From contig NZ_CP107819.1 of NCBI RefSeq assembly GCF_036346295.1, forward strand, positions 124,001 through 188,000: a DNA stretch of 64,000 nt, written 5' to 3'. Positions 26,024 to 32,993 of the stretch are shown one piece after another; within the stretch, counting starts at the first letter, position 1; each line of letters starts with the position of its first letter. A program made the translations under genes and the position numbers. This DNA comes from Streptomyces sp. NBC_00536. Lineage in GTDB: Bacteria > Actinomycetota > Actinomycetes > Streptomycetales > Streptomycetaceae. Below the pieces are notes generated by a model. The model was given only the letters and a program-made list of their open reading frames with translations. It was not told where the DNA came from and searched no databases.

Positions 26024-27304
26024 CTATGTACGGGTCAGGGCGCGGAAGGATTCCAGGGACTCCAGCAGGCGGCGGGCCTCTTCGTGGGCGGTGGGGGGCA
26101 GGGCGGCCAGCAGCTCGCGGACCGGGACCGGCTCCCGGTCGGCGAGCCGGCGCAGCAGCGGTTCCAGCTGGTGCCGTGTCAGGACGGTGCGCGCCACGTG
26201 CCCGTTGGCGGCGCACAGCAGCGCCCCGTCGGCCCGCTCGTGCAGGATCCGGGCGCGGGCTCGTACCGCCGTGCCGTCGTCCAGGGGCTGCGGCACCTCG
26301 GGCGGGGGTACGGGGCACAGGCCGGAGGCGCTCCAGTTGCGGAGCGAGACCGAGGCGACCCGGTCCCGCATCCGGTCGGGGTCGCGGTACTCCTGGAAGA
26401 CGCGCAGGGTCTGCTCCAGCGCTTCGGGCAGTGCGCCGTCCGCGGGCGGTTCGGGCACCGACAGCGGGGCTGTGGCGGCGGGCAGCCGCACCAGGCCGGC
26501 GTCCGGGTCGACCATCGCGTCCGGGGCCTTGCCCAGCAGCAGGTCGTCCACGTCGTAGACCGCGCGGTGCGCCTCGCGCGGCACGCCGACGTTGACGCTG
26601 GTCGCGGCCCCGCCGTCGACGCTCTCGCCGACGTGGTAGTAGTCCGCGGGCCAGTACAGCAGGTCGCCGGGCTCGGGCTCGGCGGTGAACGAGGAGGCCA
26701 GGTAGGGCTGGTAGTCGAGCACGGTGGTCACCGGCTCGGTCCAGGGGCGCTCCCGCCAGAACCGCATCCGCTTGCGGCCTTCGAGGGCGAACAGGAAGGT
26801 CGCGAAGCGGTCCTTGTGGACGCCGACCGGGGTGTGCTCGTAGTTGCCGTGGAAGAGCGTCGTGATCGCCCCCGACAGCGGCAGCCCGGCACGCTCCCAC
26901 AGCGGTTCGAAGAACGCCCGCTCGCGCTCCCACTGTCCGGCGTGGAAGGCGTGGAAGGCGTGCACGACCAGCGCGTACCGGGTCTCCTTCGAGAAGGCCG
27001 CCAGCTCGGTGTCCAGCCGCCGCCGGTAGCCGTCGAACGTGCCGTCACCCGTGCGCGGGAACCAGTCCGCGGGCTCGGTCTGCTGGAAGCGTCCGACGGC
27101 GAACTGCGCGTTCGGCGGCATCAGGTACGAGCTGGGCGGCCGGGTGGCGAGCGTGGTGGCGGCGAAGACCTCGCGCAGCTCGAAGGGTGCCGAGCGGACG
27201 GCCTTGATCAGCACCGGGCGCCGGTCCCAGTAGTGTGCGGTGAACTCGTCCCAGTCGAGGGGGCCTTGGACGACGGCCAGGTCACCCACGTGTGCTGTTG
27301 TCAT
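26024..27304 (-). CDS. JmjC-type Fe(II)/2-oxoglutarate oxygenase of the RiPP locus
   Basis: A 426-residue protein of the ribosomal-oxygenase (YcfD/NO66-like) JmjC group. The double-stranded beta-helix runs from about 90 to 260. The iron facial triad is intact: His163-x-Asp165 in GVHKDRFATF and His224 in YWPADYYHVGES. The C-terminal about 100 residues (VRTVLTRHQLEPLLRRLADREPVPVRELLAAL) look like the winged helix of this group. Such enzymes hydroxylate His, Arg or other side chains in proteins. The ATG overlaps the preceding gene stop by 4 nt, and the coupled LanM-like gene makes the precursor peptides at 30917-31361 the likely substrates. Confidence 0.8.
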   Translation of the reverse strand: MTTAHVGDLAVVQGPLDWDEFTAHYWDRRPVLIKAVRSAPFELREVFAATTLATRPPSSYLMPPNAQFAVGRFQQTEPADWFPRTGDGTFDGYRRRLDTELAAFSKETRYALVVHAFHAFHAGQWERERAFFEPLWERAGLPLSGAITTLFHGNYEHTPVGVHKDRFATFLFALEGRKRMRFWRERPWTEPVTTVLDYQPYLASSFTAEPEPGDLLYWPADYYHVGESVDGGAATSVNVGVPREAHRAVYDVDDLLLGKAPDAMVDPDAGLVRLPAATAPLSVPEPPADGALPEALEQTLRVFQEYRDPDRMRDRVASVSLRNWSASGLCPVPPPEVPQPLDDGTAVRARARILHERADGALLCAANGHVARTVLTRHQLEPLLRRLADREPVPVRELLAALPPTAHEEARRLLESLESFRALTRT

Positions 27305-28497
27305 CCGTCCGTCCTCTCGGCGTCGGCCAGTTCGATCCCGCGCAGCCGGTAGAGCTTGCGCAGCAGCGCGGTCACGACGCTGTTGTCCTCGTCCGTGCCC
27401 ACCGCCCGGCACAGCTCACCGACCGTCAGTTCGCTGCCGGGCCGCAGTTGTTGGGCGATCCGTTCCCCCGCCGCCCCGCCGATCGGGAAGGCGTGCCCGT
27501 TGACGGCCCAGATCCGGCGGCCGGGCCCGTCCGGCAGCCGGACGATCTCGCGCACCACGCGCAGCCGCTGCCCGGGGGTGAGCGGGACGTCGGCGCGCGG
27601 CTCGGGTGCGGGTTCCAGCCCGGCAGAGGAGCACCAGGCCGCCCACCGGGTGCGCAGCGCGGCGGGCAGCTCCGCGCCCCCGGCTGCCGCGCGGGCCGCC
27701 TCGCCGACGGCGATCATGGGGGCGGGCGGGGCGGCCGGTCCGCCGGTGGGTGGGGGGTAGGGCAGGCAGGGCACCGTGCCGTCGTACTCCAGGCGGTCCC
27801 GTACCTCCTCGGCCAGCAGGTTCTTGACCGCGCCGGTCGCCAGGCGCTGCGCACGGGGGACGGAGATACGCAGCGTCACGCAGCCGTCGAGGTGGTGTTC
27901 GCGCCAGCGGGAGCCCTCCGGCCAGTACAGCAGTTCGCCGGAGCCGGCCCGCAGTACGCGCGGCTCGCCGTCCGCCCCGTACAGTTCGGCCTCCAGTACG
28001 CCGTCGAGCACCCAGGTCAGCACCGCGTGCTCGGAGTCGATGGCCAGGCCCCGGACCCGGGTGAAGTCGTCCCCCTCGGTCAGCTCGGCCTCGACCGGCA
28101 GGCACGGCCAGCCCACCTGGCGCCACAGCTCGGTGAGGCGGTCGCGAACGGCGGACCACAACGGATAGTCGGTGTGCAGCGGCTGACGGACGCTCAGCAG
28201 GAATCCCGTGTCCGGCCCGCTGCCGGTCGGCTCGCTGCGCATCCGGTCCCGGTAGGCGGCCGGGCCCGGGTCGGCGGCGTCGGGCAGCAGCCGTCCCGGC
28301 GCGCCGAGCCAGCCGAGCGGGGTGTGGAAGCGGACCTGCGGGAAGGTCCGGAACACCGTTCCGGCGCGGAAGGACGCGCAGGCGGCGACGATGGTGCGGT
28401 GGACGTGCGCCGGGTCCGCCGGGGCCGCGGCCGGGAGTACGGCGGGCTCCTTGCCCCAGGCGCGGGCGAGGAGTTCGGTCCAGTCGGTCGCGATCAC
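27301..28497 (-). CDS. JmjC-like protein lacking metal ligands (putative partner subunit)
   Basis: A 398-residue protein of the same layout as its downstream neighbour: cupin core with GELLYWPEG matching GDLLYWPAD, and a C-terminal winged helix (VTALLRKLYRLRGIEL). Aligning AIDSEHAVLTWVLDG with VHKDRFATFLFALEG places Ile153 and Ser155 at the HxD ligands, and Trp198 at the distal His. It therefore appears unable to bind iron in the usual way. It may be a scaffold or leader-binding half of a heterodimer. The GTG start overlaps the LanM-like stop by 4 nt, and its own stop overlaps the next start by 4 nt. Confidence 0.7.
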   Translation of the reverse strand: MIATDWTELLARAWGKEPAVLPAAAPADPAHVHRTIVAACASFRAGTVFRTFPQVRFHTPLGWLGAPGRLLPDAADPGPAAYRDRMRSEPTGSGPDTGFLLSVRQPLHTDYPLWSAVRDRLTELWRQVGWPCLPVEAELTEGDDFTRVRGLAIDSEHAVLTWVLDGVLEAELYGADGEPRVLRAGSGELLYWPEGSRWREHHLDGCVTLRISVPRAQRLATGAVKNLLAEEVRDRLEYDGTVPCLPYPPPTGGPAAPPAPMIAVGEAARAAAGGAELPAALRTRWAAWCSSAGLEPAPEPRADVPLTPGQRLRVVREIVRLPDGPGRRIWAVNGHAFPIGGAAGERIAQQLRPGSELTVGELCRAVGTDEDNSVVTALLRKLYRLRGIELADAERTDG

Positions 28498-30827
28498 GCC
28501 TGTACCCCTTCAGTGTCGGGTGCCGGGTACTTCTCAGCCAGCAGGGCCGCGTAGTCGGCGAGCGGATCGAGGCCGACGGCCGCGCGGCGCTCGTCCACCC
28601 GCTCCTCGTCCTCGATCGGGCAAGGCCGCAGCGCGCCGCCCGCGACCCGCTCGAACTTCGTGCCGTACAACTGCGGGCGGCCCTCGGCCCGGCGCAGCGC
28701 GTCGGTGAGGTGGGCGACATCGCGCCGGAGCATGTCGCCGTCCTCGGCCGCGGTCTCGATCAGGGCCAGGCACTCGCGCTGGAACGCGAGGTCACCGGTG
28801 TGGTGCTGGAGCAGCGCGCTCGCCACCGTGGCGGCCTCCTCACCGACCAGGCTCCGGCCGGGCCAGCCGTGCTCGGCGACCACGCCCCGCAGCCAGGAGA
28901 TCCCGGCGCCGGTCAGCCGGTCGAGCCGCGCTTCCAGCTCGGTGTCGGTGAAGCCCCCGGCGGCCCAGGGAGCGCGCAGCGACGCGTCGATCCGGCCCAG
29001 GCGCAGCAGACGTTCGCGGATCTCGGCGGCCGTCCGCGCCGGCCCTGCCTCGTCGGTCAGGGAGTCGATGCGCAGCCGCAGCTTCGCCTCGTCCCACACA
29101 TAGGTGATGCGGCGGGCCGCCTCCGGCCAGTCGAAGGACACCTCGCCCTCGCGCGGGCCGCGCAGCCTGAGCCGTACCCCGTGCTCGGGGTCGTGCAGCT
29201 CGCTCCGCTCCGGGTCCAGATCGCCGTGTACGTGCTCGACCGCGTCGCGCAGCGCGATGCCGAGCCCGGCGAGGTCCAGCTTCCCGCCCTCGCGGACGGC
29301 GGCGACCGGTGGCCAGGGCCGGTCCTCGCCCCATCCGGGGGCGTCGGTCGGGTACGTCCGCAGCTCGCGGCCGGGCGGCATCCGCATCGCCAGCAGCGGA
29401 CCGCCGTCGGCCGCGCGGAAGAAGTACGGGACGTCGCCGCGGGCGAGCTGCTCCAACTCGCCGTCCGTGAACGGGATGTCGCTGCCGTGCGGGTATTCGG
29501 CGGTCGGGCGGGCGATCAACCGCACCACGTGCCCGGCGGCCCGCTCCCCGATGAACTCCGCGATCCGGGCGCGGCCCCGGCACATCAGCGTCCAGGCGTC
29601 GAACATGCCGCGCAGCAGCGCCGTCAGGTAGGGGCCGTATCCGGCGCGGCCCCCGGTGTCCCCGACCACCGTGCGGGTCTCGGTCCGGGTCAGGGACAGG
29701 GTCCGCCGTTCCAGTCGCAGCGAGCCGTCCGGCTGGGGGCGCCAGCAGGTCGCGGGGCCGTCCAGCTCACACCAGCGGGCGACGTTCTCCAGGCCGGTGT
29801 GGTGCTGCGCGGAGACCGCGGGGTCGTACAGCAGCCCGGTCTCGAACAGCCGGTCCAGACCGGCGAAGTACGCCTCCAGGTCGACCGGGAACAGCAGCGG
29901 CTCGCCGTCCCCCGGGCGCTGGCCGATCAGCACGTTGCCGCCGATCAGGTCGGCGATCCCGAACGCGAACGCGGCGGCGGCCAGCGATCCGGCGCGGTGC
30001 CAGTAGCGGGCCGCGGCCCCGGGGTCGAGGACGGCGCCGCGCAGGCTCAGCTCTCCGTCGGTACGCAGGACGCCCCAGGCGTCCGGCGGCTCGATCCACT
30101 CCTGCCAGGAGTAGCAGGCCCGGTCCGGGCCACTGCCCGTCCAGCACCTCATGATCGGCAGCCGGATCGGACCGGACGCCGGGGGCAGCCCGTTGAGCAG
30201 GGTGAACACCGAGTCCTCGGGGGCCAGGAAGAGGATCTCGCCGGTCGCCGGGCGCGGCTTGTAGGCGAGCCGGGCGCCGTCGGCGAACTCGACGCGCAGC
30301 ACCCGCTGTCCGCCGTTGTGCGTCTCCTCGCCGTTCGCCCACAGGCCGGTGACCCGGCGGTCGGAGGGCTGGTCGCGGGCCAGCCGCTCCAGGAAGAGGG
30401 TGAGGAACTCCAGGTACTGCTGGGCCCGTTGGGCGACGAAGGCGGCGGCGCGCTCGGGCGGTTCGTCCACACAGGCTTCCAGGGCCTCGGTGAGCAGCGG
30501 CCCGAACAGATCCGCGTTCTCCGGTCGTAGCACCTGCGGATCGAACCGCCGGGTGTCCGTGTCGGCCCGCGCGGACCAGGCGTCGATCCGCCGCAGCACC
30601 TCGTGCAGCGGGGCGAAGCGGGCGTCGGCCAGTGCGTGCGCCAGAGCCCGCGCGTCGGACGGGCCGCCCAATGGGCGTTCGATGACGAGCGTGCCGTCCG
30701 GCCCGGGGCGGACCACGGGCGGGAACGCCCCGCCCGCCCTGCCGTCGGCCAAGGCCGCCATCAACCTCCGCGTGGTGGGCGGAAGTTCGGGTGCGCCGAT
30801 GGCGCCGCCGGGATCGCGCAGTTCCAT
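28494..30827 (-). CDS. LanM-type dehydratase without cyclase, fused to DUF6624-like domain
   Basis: A 777-residue enzyme. Residues about 60-640 match the class II lanthipeptide dehydratase (DUF4135). Motifs seen: His170 in EETHNGG, Lys190 in LAYKPRP, DLIGGN (293-298; the second position His of the usual DxH is Ile), Asp316 in VDLEAY, and Arg436/Thr442 in VRLIARPTAEY with the spacing of the known phosphate-elimination pair. It should phosphorylate and eliminate Ser/Thr hydroxyls to dehydroamino acids. No LanC cyclase domain follows: there are no zinc ligands (CHG or similar). Instead about 680-770 resemble DUF6624 (QLYGTKFERVAGG...PIEDEERVDERRAAVGL). It is downstream of two precursor genes and a hairpin. 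Confidence 0.82.
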   Translation of the reverse strand: MELRDPGGAIGAPELPPTTRRLMAALADGRAGGAFPPVVRPGPDGTLVIERPLGGPSDARALAHALADARFAPLHEVLRRIDAWSARADTDTRRFDPQVLRPENADLFGPLLTEALEACVDEPPERAAAFVAQRAQQYLEFLTLFLERLARDQPSDRRVTGLWANGEETHNGGQRVLRVEFADGARLAYKPRPATGEILFLAPEDSVFTLLNGLPPASGPIRLPIMRCWTGSGPDRACYSWQEWIEPPDAWGVLRTDGELSLRGAVLDPGAAARYWHRAGSLAAAAFAFGIADLIGGNVLIGQRPGDGEPLLFPVDLEAYFAGLDRLFETGLLYDPAVSAQHHTGLENVARWCELDGPATCWRPQPDGSLRLERRTLSLTRTETRTVVGDTGGRAGYGPYLTALLRGMFDAWTLMCRGRARIAEFIGERAAGHVVRLIARPTAEYPHGSDIPFTDGELEQLARGDVPYFFRAADGGPLLAMRMPPGRELRTYPTDAPGWGEDRPWPPVAAVREGGKLDLAGLGIALRDAVEHVHGDLDPERSELHDPEHGVRLRLRGPREGEVSFDWPEAARRITYVWDEAKLRLRIDSLTDEAGPARTAAEIRERLLRLGRIDASLRAPWAAGGFTDTELEARLDRLTGAGISWLRGVVAEHGWPGRSLVGEEAATVASALLQHHTGDLAFQRECLALIETAAEDGDMLRRDVAHLTDALRRAEGRPQLYGTKFERVAGGALRPCPIEDEERVDERRAAVGLDPLADYAALLAEKYPAPDTEGVQA

Positions 30828-30859
30828 TCAGTCCCCAGCCAGGCGGTCGATTAAAACGG

Positions 30860-30896
30860 CCGCGCGGCGCGGCCGGTCGGGGCCGGCGCCGCGCGG
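30860..30896 (-). terminator. Attenuator hairpin between precursor and LanM gene
   Basis: In the 89-nt gap between precursor 1 and the dehydratase gene, 30860-30874 pairs with 30881-30896 (15 bp, one bulged G, 6-nt loop). The minus-strand transcript then runs into TTTT, so it is an intrinsic-terminator-like element. It would keep precursor mRNA in excess over enzyme mRNA, as is common in RiPP operons. Confidence 0.7.
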
Positions 30897-30916
30897 CGTC
30901 GTGATGTGCGCCGTAC

Positions 30917-31084
30917 TTAGAAGCAGCAGTAGACGCCCGCGCAGGACGACGAGTGCGGGAAGCTCATCATTCTGGTCTCCTGGTGGTCCGGGACGCCCTG
31001 CTCCAGGTCACCGATCACCAGGTCGAACGCCTCGTCCGCGGTGAGGGTGTCACCCGGTCGCGGCTGAACGGTCGAAGTCTCCAT
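30917..31084 (-). CDS. RiPP precursor peptide 1
   Basis: A 55-residue peptide. The leader (about 1-35) carries TVQPRPGDTLTADEAFDLVIGDLEQ, split here as TVQPRPGDTLTADEAF and DLVIGDLEQ. The C-terminal core is TRMMSFPHSSSCAGVYCCF, rich in Ser and Cys, with four Ser and three Cys available for dehydration and thioether formation. The start ATG follows AGGGG at the right spacing. It shares leader and the S-C-x-x-V-Y-C ending with precursor 2. The first gene downstream is the LanM-type dehydratase. No typical Gly-Gly cleavage site is visible. Confidence 0.8.
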   Translation of the reverse strand: METSTVQPRPGDTLTADEAFDLVIGDLEQGVPDHQETRMMSFPHSSSCAGVYCCF

Positions 31085-31138
31085 CGATATCCCCTGACGG
31101 TAGAAGTGGCACAGTTGGATGTGGCACAGCACGAGTCG

Positions 31139-31162
31139 GGTGCCGCCGAAACCGGCGGCACC
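31139..31162. other. Stem-loop between the two precursor genes
   Basis: A perfect 10-bp stem with a 4-nt loop (31139-31148 and 31153-31162) in the 130-nt gap between precursor 2 and precursor 1. It could stabilise or process the mRNA. Confidence 0.5.
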
Positions 31163-31185
31163 GCGACGTGGTTCGGGGTGGAGCC

Positions 31186-31209
31186 GTTCCCGGGGAAAGC
31201 TCCGGGAAC
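31186..31209. other. Second stem-loop between the precursor genes
   Basis: An 8-bp stem (31186-31193 with 31202-31209) immediately after the precursor 2 stop codon at 31215-31217. Together with the hairpin at 31139-31162 it makes a tandem structure in the intergenic mRNA. Confidence 0.45.
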
Positions 31210-31214
31210 TCTTG

Positions 31215-31361
31215 CTACAGCATGCAGTAGACGCGGTGACAGCTCCCGATGTCCCGGGTGCTTTCCGGAGCATCCTGCTCCAGCTCACCGATGACGAGGT
31301 CGAACTCCTCGTTGGTGATGCGAGTGTCGCCCAGCGGTGCTTGTACGGTAGGAGCTTCCAT
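31215..31361 (-). CDS. RiPP precursor peptide 2
   Basis: A 48-residue peptide, first in the operon. Leader: PTVQAPLGDTRITNEEF then DLVIGELEQ, nearly identical to precursor 1. Core: APESTRDIGSCHRVYCML, with Ser/Thr and two Cys, ending in the shared S-C-x-x-V-Y-C-x-hydrophobic pattern. It has an excellent ribosome site (AGGAGG about 7 nt upstream). Sequence similarity between the two short genes in leader and C-terminus, with divergence between, is the strongest evidence that both are expressed precursor peptides. Confidence 0.82.
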   Translation of the reverse strand: MEAPTVQAPLGDTRITNEEFDLVIGELEQDAPESTRDIGSCHRVYCML

Positions 31362-31473
31362 GGAGAGTCCTCCTGACAGAAGTGGCACCACAGGCCACCA
31401 CGACCTCTGGTGACCAGGTGTCGAGCGGCTTCACTGAATACGCAATGGTCGCTCGTGACGCGACCGCCAGTCA

Positions 31474-31495
31474 GTGTTGCCCAGCTGGACAACAC
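31474..31495. promoter_or_regulatory. Palindrome upstream of RiPP operon
   Basis: A 22-bp dyad (GTGTTGCCCAG then CTGGACAACAC, one mismatch) about 115 nt upstream of precursor 2. On the minus strand it directly follows TTGACG, a good -35, so it is likely an operator overlapping the RiPP promoter. Confidence 0.55.
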
Positions 31496-31549
31496 CGTCA
31501 ACAAAACTTCCGTACCGATAAGCGGACTTGAGATATCCGGTATCGAACA

Positions 31550-32455
31550 TCACGAGTCACTGCTCTCACGTCTGAAACCACCCGCGTGGTCGACGGCCCA
31601 CCTCGCGAAGGTACCGGCCGGTGTGCCGGTGAGCCGCTCGACGTGATCGGTGATGAGGTGTGACTCCGGTCGGCGCACCGAGGCGGCCAGCAGTGCTTCC
31701 ACCAGGCGCTCCGGACGGCCGTCCGCGAGCATGCGCGATCGAGCGAGATCAACGGGAAGCGGCCGGAAGCTCAGAGGGCGCCGGAGTGCGGCGCCGAGTC
31801 GAGCGACCTGGTCGCCGCGGTCGAGCACCTCGGGTCCAGTCAACAGGTAGGTTTTCGGGTCCAGTTGGGTGCGGTCCGGCGCGAGCAGTACGGTGACCGC
31901 CGCATCGGCGACATCGCGTTCGTCGACAACGGCCGTGCGCGCCATGTCCGGGCCCGCGATCAGGTCACCCACCCGCAACTGCGCGCCCCAACCACGGGCG
32001 TTGGAGGCCATCGTGTCGCTGCGCAGTACCACGGGCCGCAACCCCGCCTCACGCAGCAGGACTTCCATGTCGACGTGCACCTGGACGATGGGATCGCTCT
32101 GGCGGGCGGCGCCGTCATCGATGGCGGTCGAGGACACGTAGACGACACGGGGCGCGGCCGCGATGAGTTCCGCGACCACGTGGTGGGCGGGGTCGGTGTC
32201 GAGCAGCGGCCAGATGAGAAGGACGGCGTCGACGCCCTGGAGTGCGGCACGGAACACCGCGGGGTCCGTGAGGTCACCGACCACCGACTCGACCGCGGAG
32301 CGGGGGCCGGTGGTGGGACGGTGCACGAGGCGGCGTACGCGCGCGCCCTGTGCCAGGAGGCGGTCGACGACCTCACGGCCGAGATTGCCGGCCGCGCCGG
32401 TGACCAGGACCGATGGACCGTCATGGGTGCCCGTGGGGCGAGGGGTGTCAGGCAT
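31550..32455 (-). CDS. NAD(P)H-binding NmrA-like oxidoreductase
   Basis: A 301-residue atypical SDR. The Rossmann motif is VLVTGAAGNLGREVVDRLLAQGARVRRLVHRP (about 17-48 with G-x-x-G-x-x-G), followed by VVGDLTDP and VVYVSSTAIDD. The active-site Tyr-x-x-x-Lys is not obvious, as in NmrA/azoreductase-like members that act on quinones or sense redox state. It is divergent from a MerR regulator; the promoter (32463-32493) has the MerR 19-bp spacer and the transcript would be nearly leaderless. It ends near the RiPP promoter but is probably a separate unit. Confidence 0.85.
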   Translation of the reverse strand: MPDTPRPTGTHDGPSVLVTGAAGNLGREVVDRLLAQGARVRRLVHRPTTGPRSAVESVVGDLTDPAVFRAALQGVDAVLLIWPLLDTDPAHHVVAELIAAAPRVVYVSSTAIDDGAARQSDPIVQVHVDMEVLLREAGLRPVVLRSDTMASNARGWGAQLRVGDLIAGPDMARTAVVDERDVADAAVTVLLAPDRTQLDPKTYLLTGPEVLDRGDQVARLGAALRRPLSFRPLPVDLARSRMLADGRPERLVEALLAASVRRPESHLITDHVERLTGTPAGTFARWAVDHAGGFRRESSDS

Positions 32456-32462
32456 GATCGAG

Positions 32463-32493
32463 ACGCTAGGGGTTCAGGTCGACATGAAGGCAA
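32463..32493 (-). promoter_or_regulatory. MerR-type promoter of the SDR gene
   Basis: Minus strand: -35 TTGCCT (32493-32488), 19-bp spacer, -10 TAGCGT (32468-32463). The spacer contains the dyad TTCAGGTCGACATGAA (32473-32488, 14 of 16 symmetric). The -10 is 8 nt from the SDR ATG. Confidence 0.7.
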
Positions 32494-32496
32494 GGC

Positions 32497-32874
32497 ATGC
32501 GGATGCATACGGTCGGAGCGGCAGCCGCGGAACTCGGCGTCGAGGCTCATGTGCTGCGGCACTGGGAGGAGGTGGGGGCCCTCACCGTGCGCCGCGATGC
32601 CAACGGCTACCGCCTCTACGACGACAACGCCGTTGAGCAGGCACGCACCGTGCTGAAACTGCGGCGCGTCGGGCTCTCGTTGCCGGAGGTCATCGCTGCC
32701 ATGGCGCCGAAGAAGGAGGCGGCGCAGGCCGTTGTGCGGGCGAAGATCGCCGCGCTCGAAAGCGAGGTCGTCCGCACGCGACAGGCCATCGTCTTCCTGC
32801 AGCACACCCTTGAGTGCCGGCATCGGTACCTGGACGACTGCCCGGACTGCGCGCAGTTCGTCCGCGAGGCCTGA
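32497..32874 (+). CDS. MerR-family regulator
   Basis: A 125-residue activator. The winged helix is MHTVGAAAAELGVEAHVLRHWEEVGAL plus GYRLYDDNAVEQARTVLKLRRVGLSL. A dimerisation helix (KIAALESEVVRTRQAIVFLQ) leads to a C-terminal Cys/His cluster: E-C-R-H-R-Y-L-D-D-C-P-D-C, which could bind metal or sense redox state. It is divergent from, and overlaps the promoter region of, the NmrA-like SDR gene, its likely target. Confidence 0.85.
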   Translation: MRMHTVGAAAAELGVEAHVLRHWEEVGALTVRRDANGYRLYDDNAVEQARTVLKLRRVGLSLPEVIAAMAPKKEAAQAVVRAKIAALESEVVRTRQAIVFLQHTLECRHRYLDDCPDCAQFVREA

Positions 32875-32993
32875 GCCTCCCCACCTCCGCGGACCCCACC
32901 TCAGCGGGTCAACGGGTCCCTCACCCGCCCGGGGGAGGTGGATCGTTCCGGTGGCCGATGCCACCCGCCCGCGGTCGATGGGACGTTCGGGAC

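Noticed and set aside
28494..30827. Classical class II lanthipeptide synthetase (LanM)
   Set aside because: The dehydratase half is present but no LanC cyclase with zinc ligands, no LanT transporter, and no Gly-Gly leader are seen.
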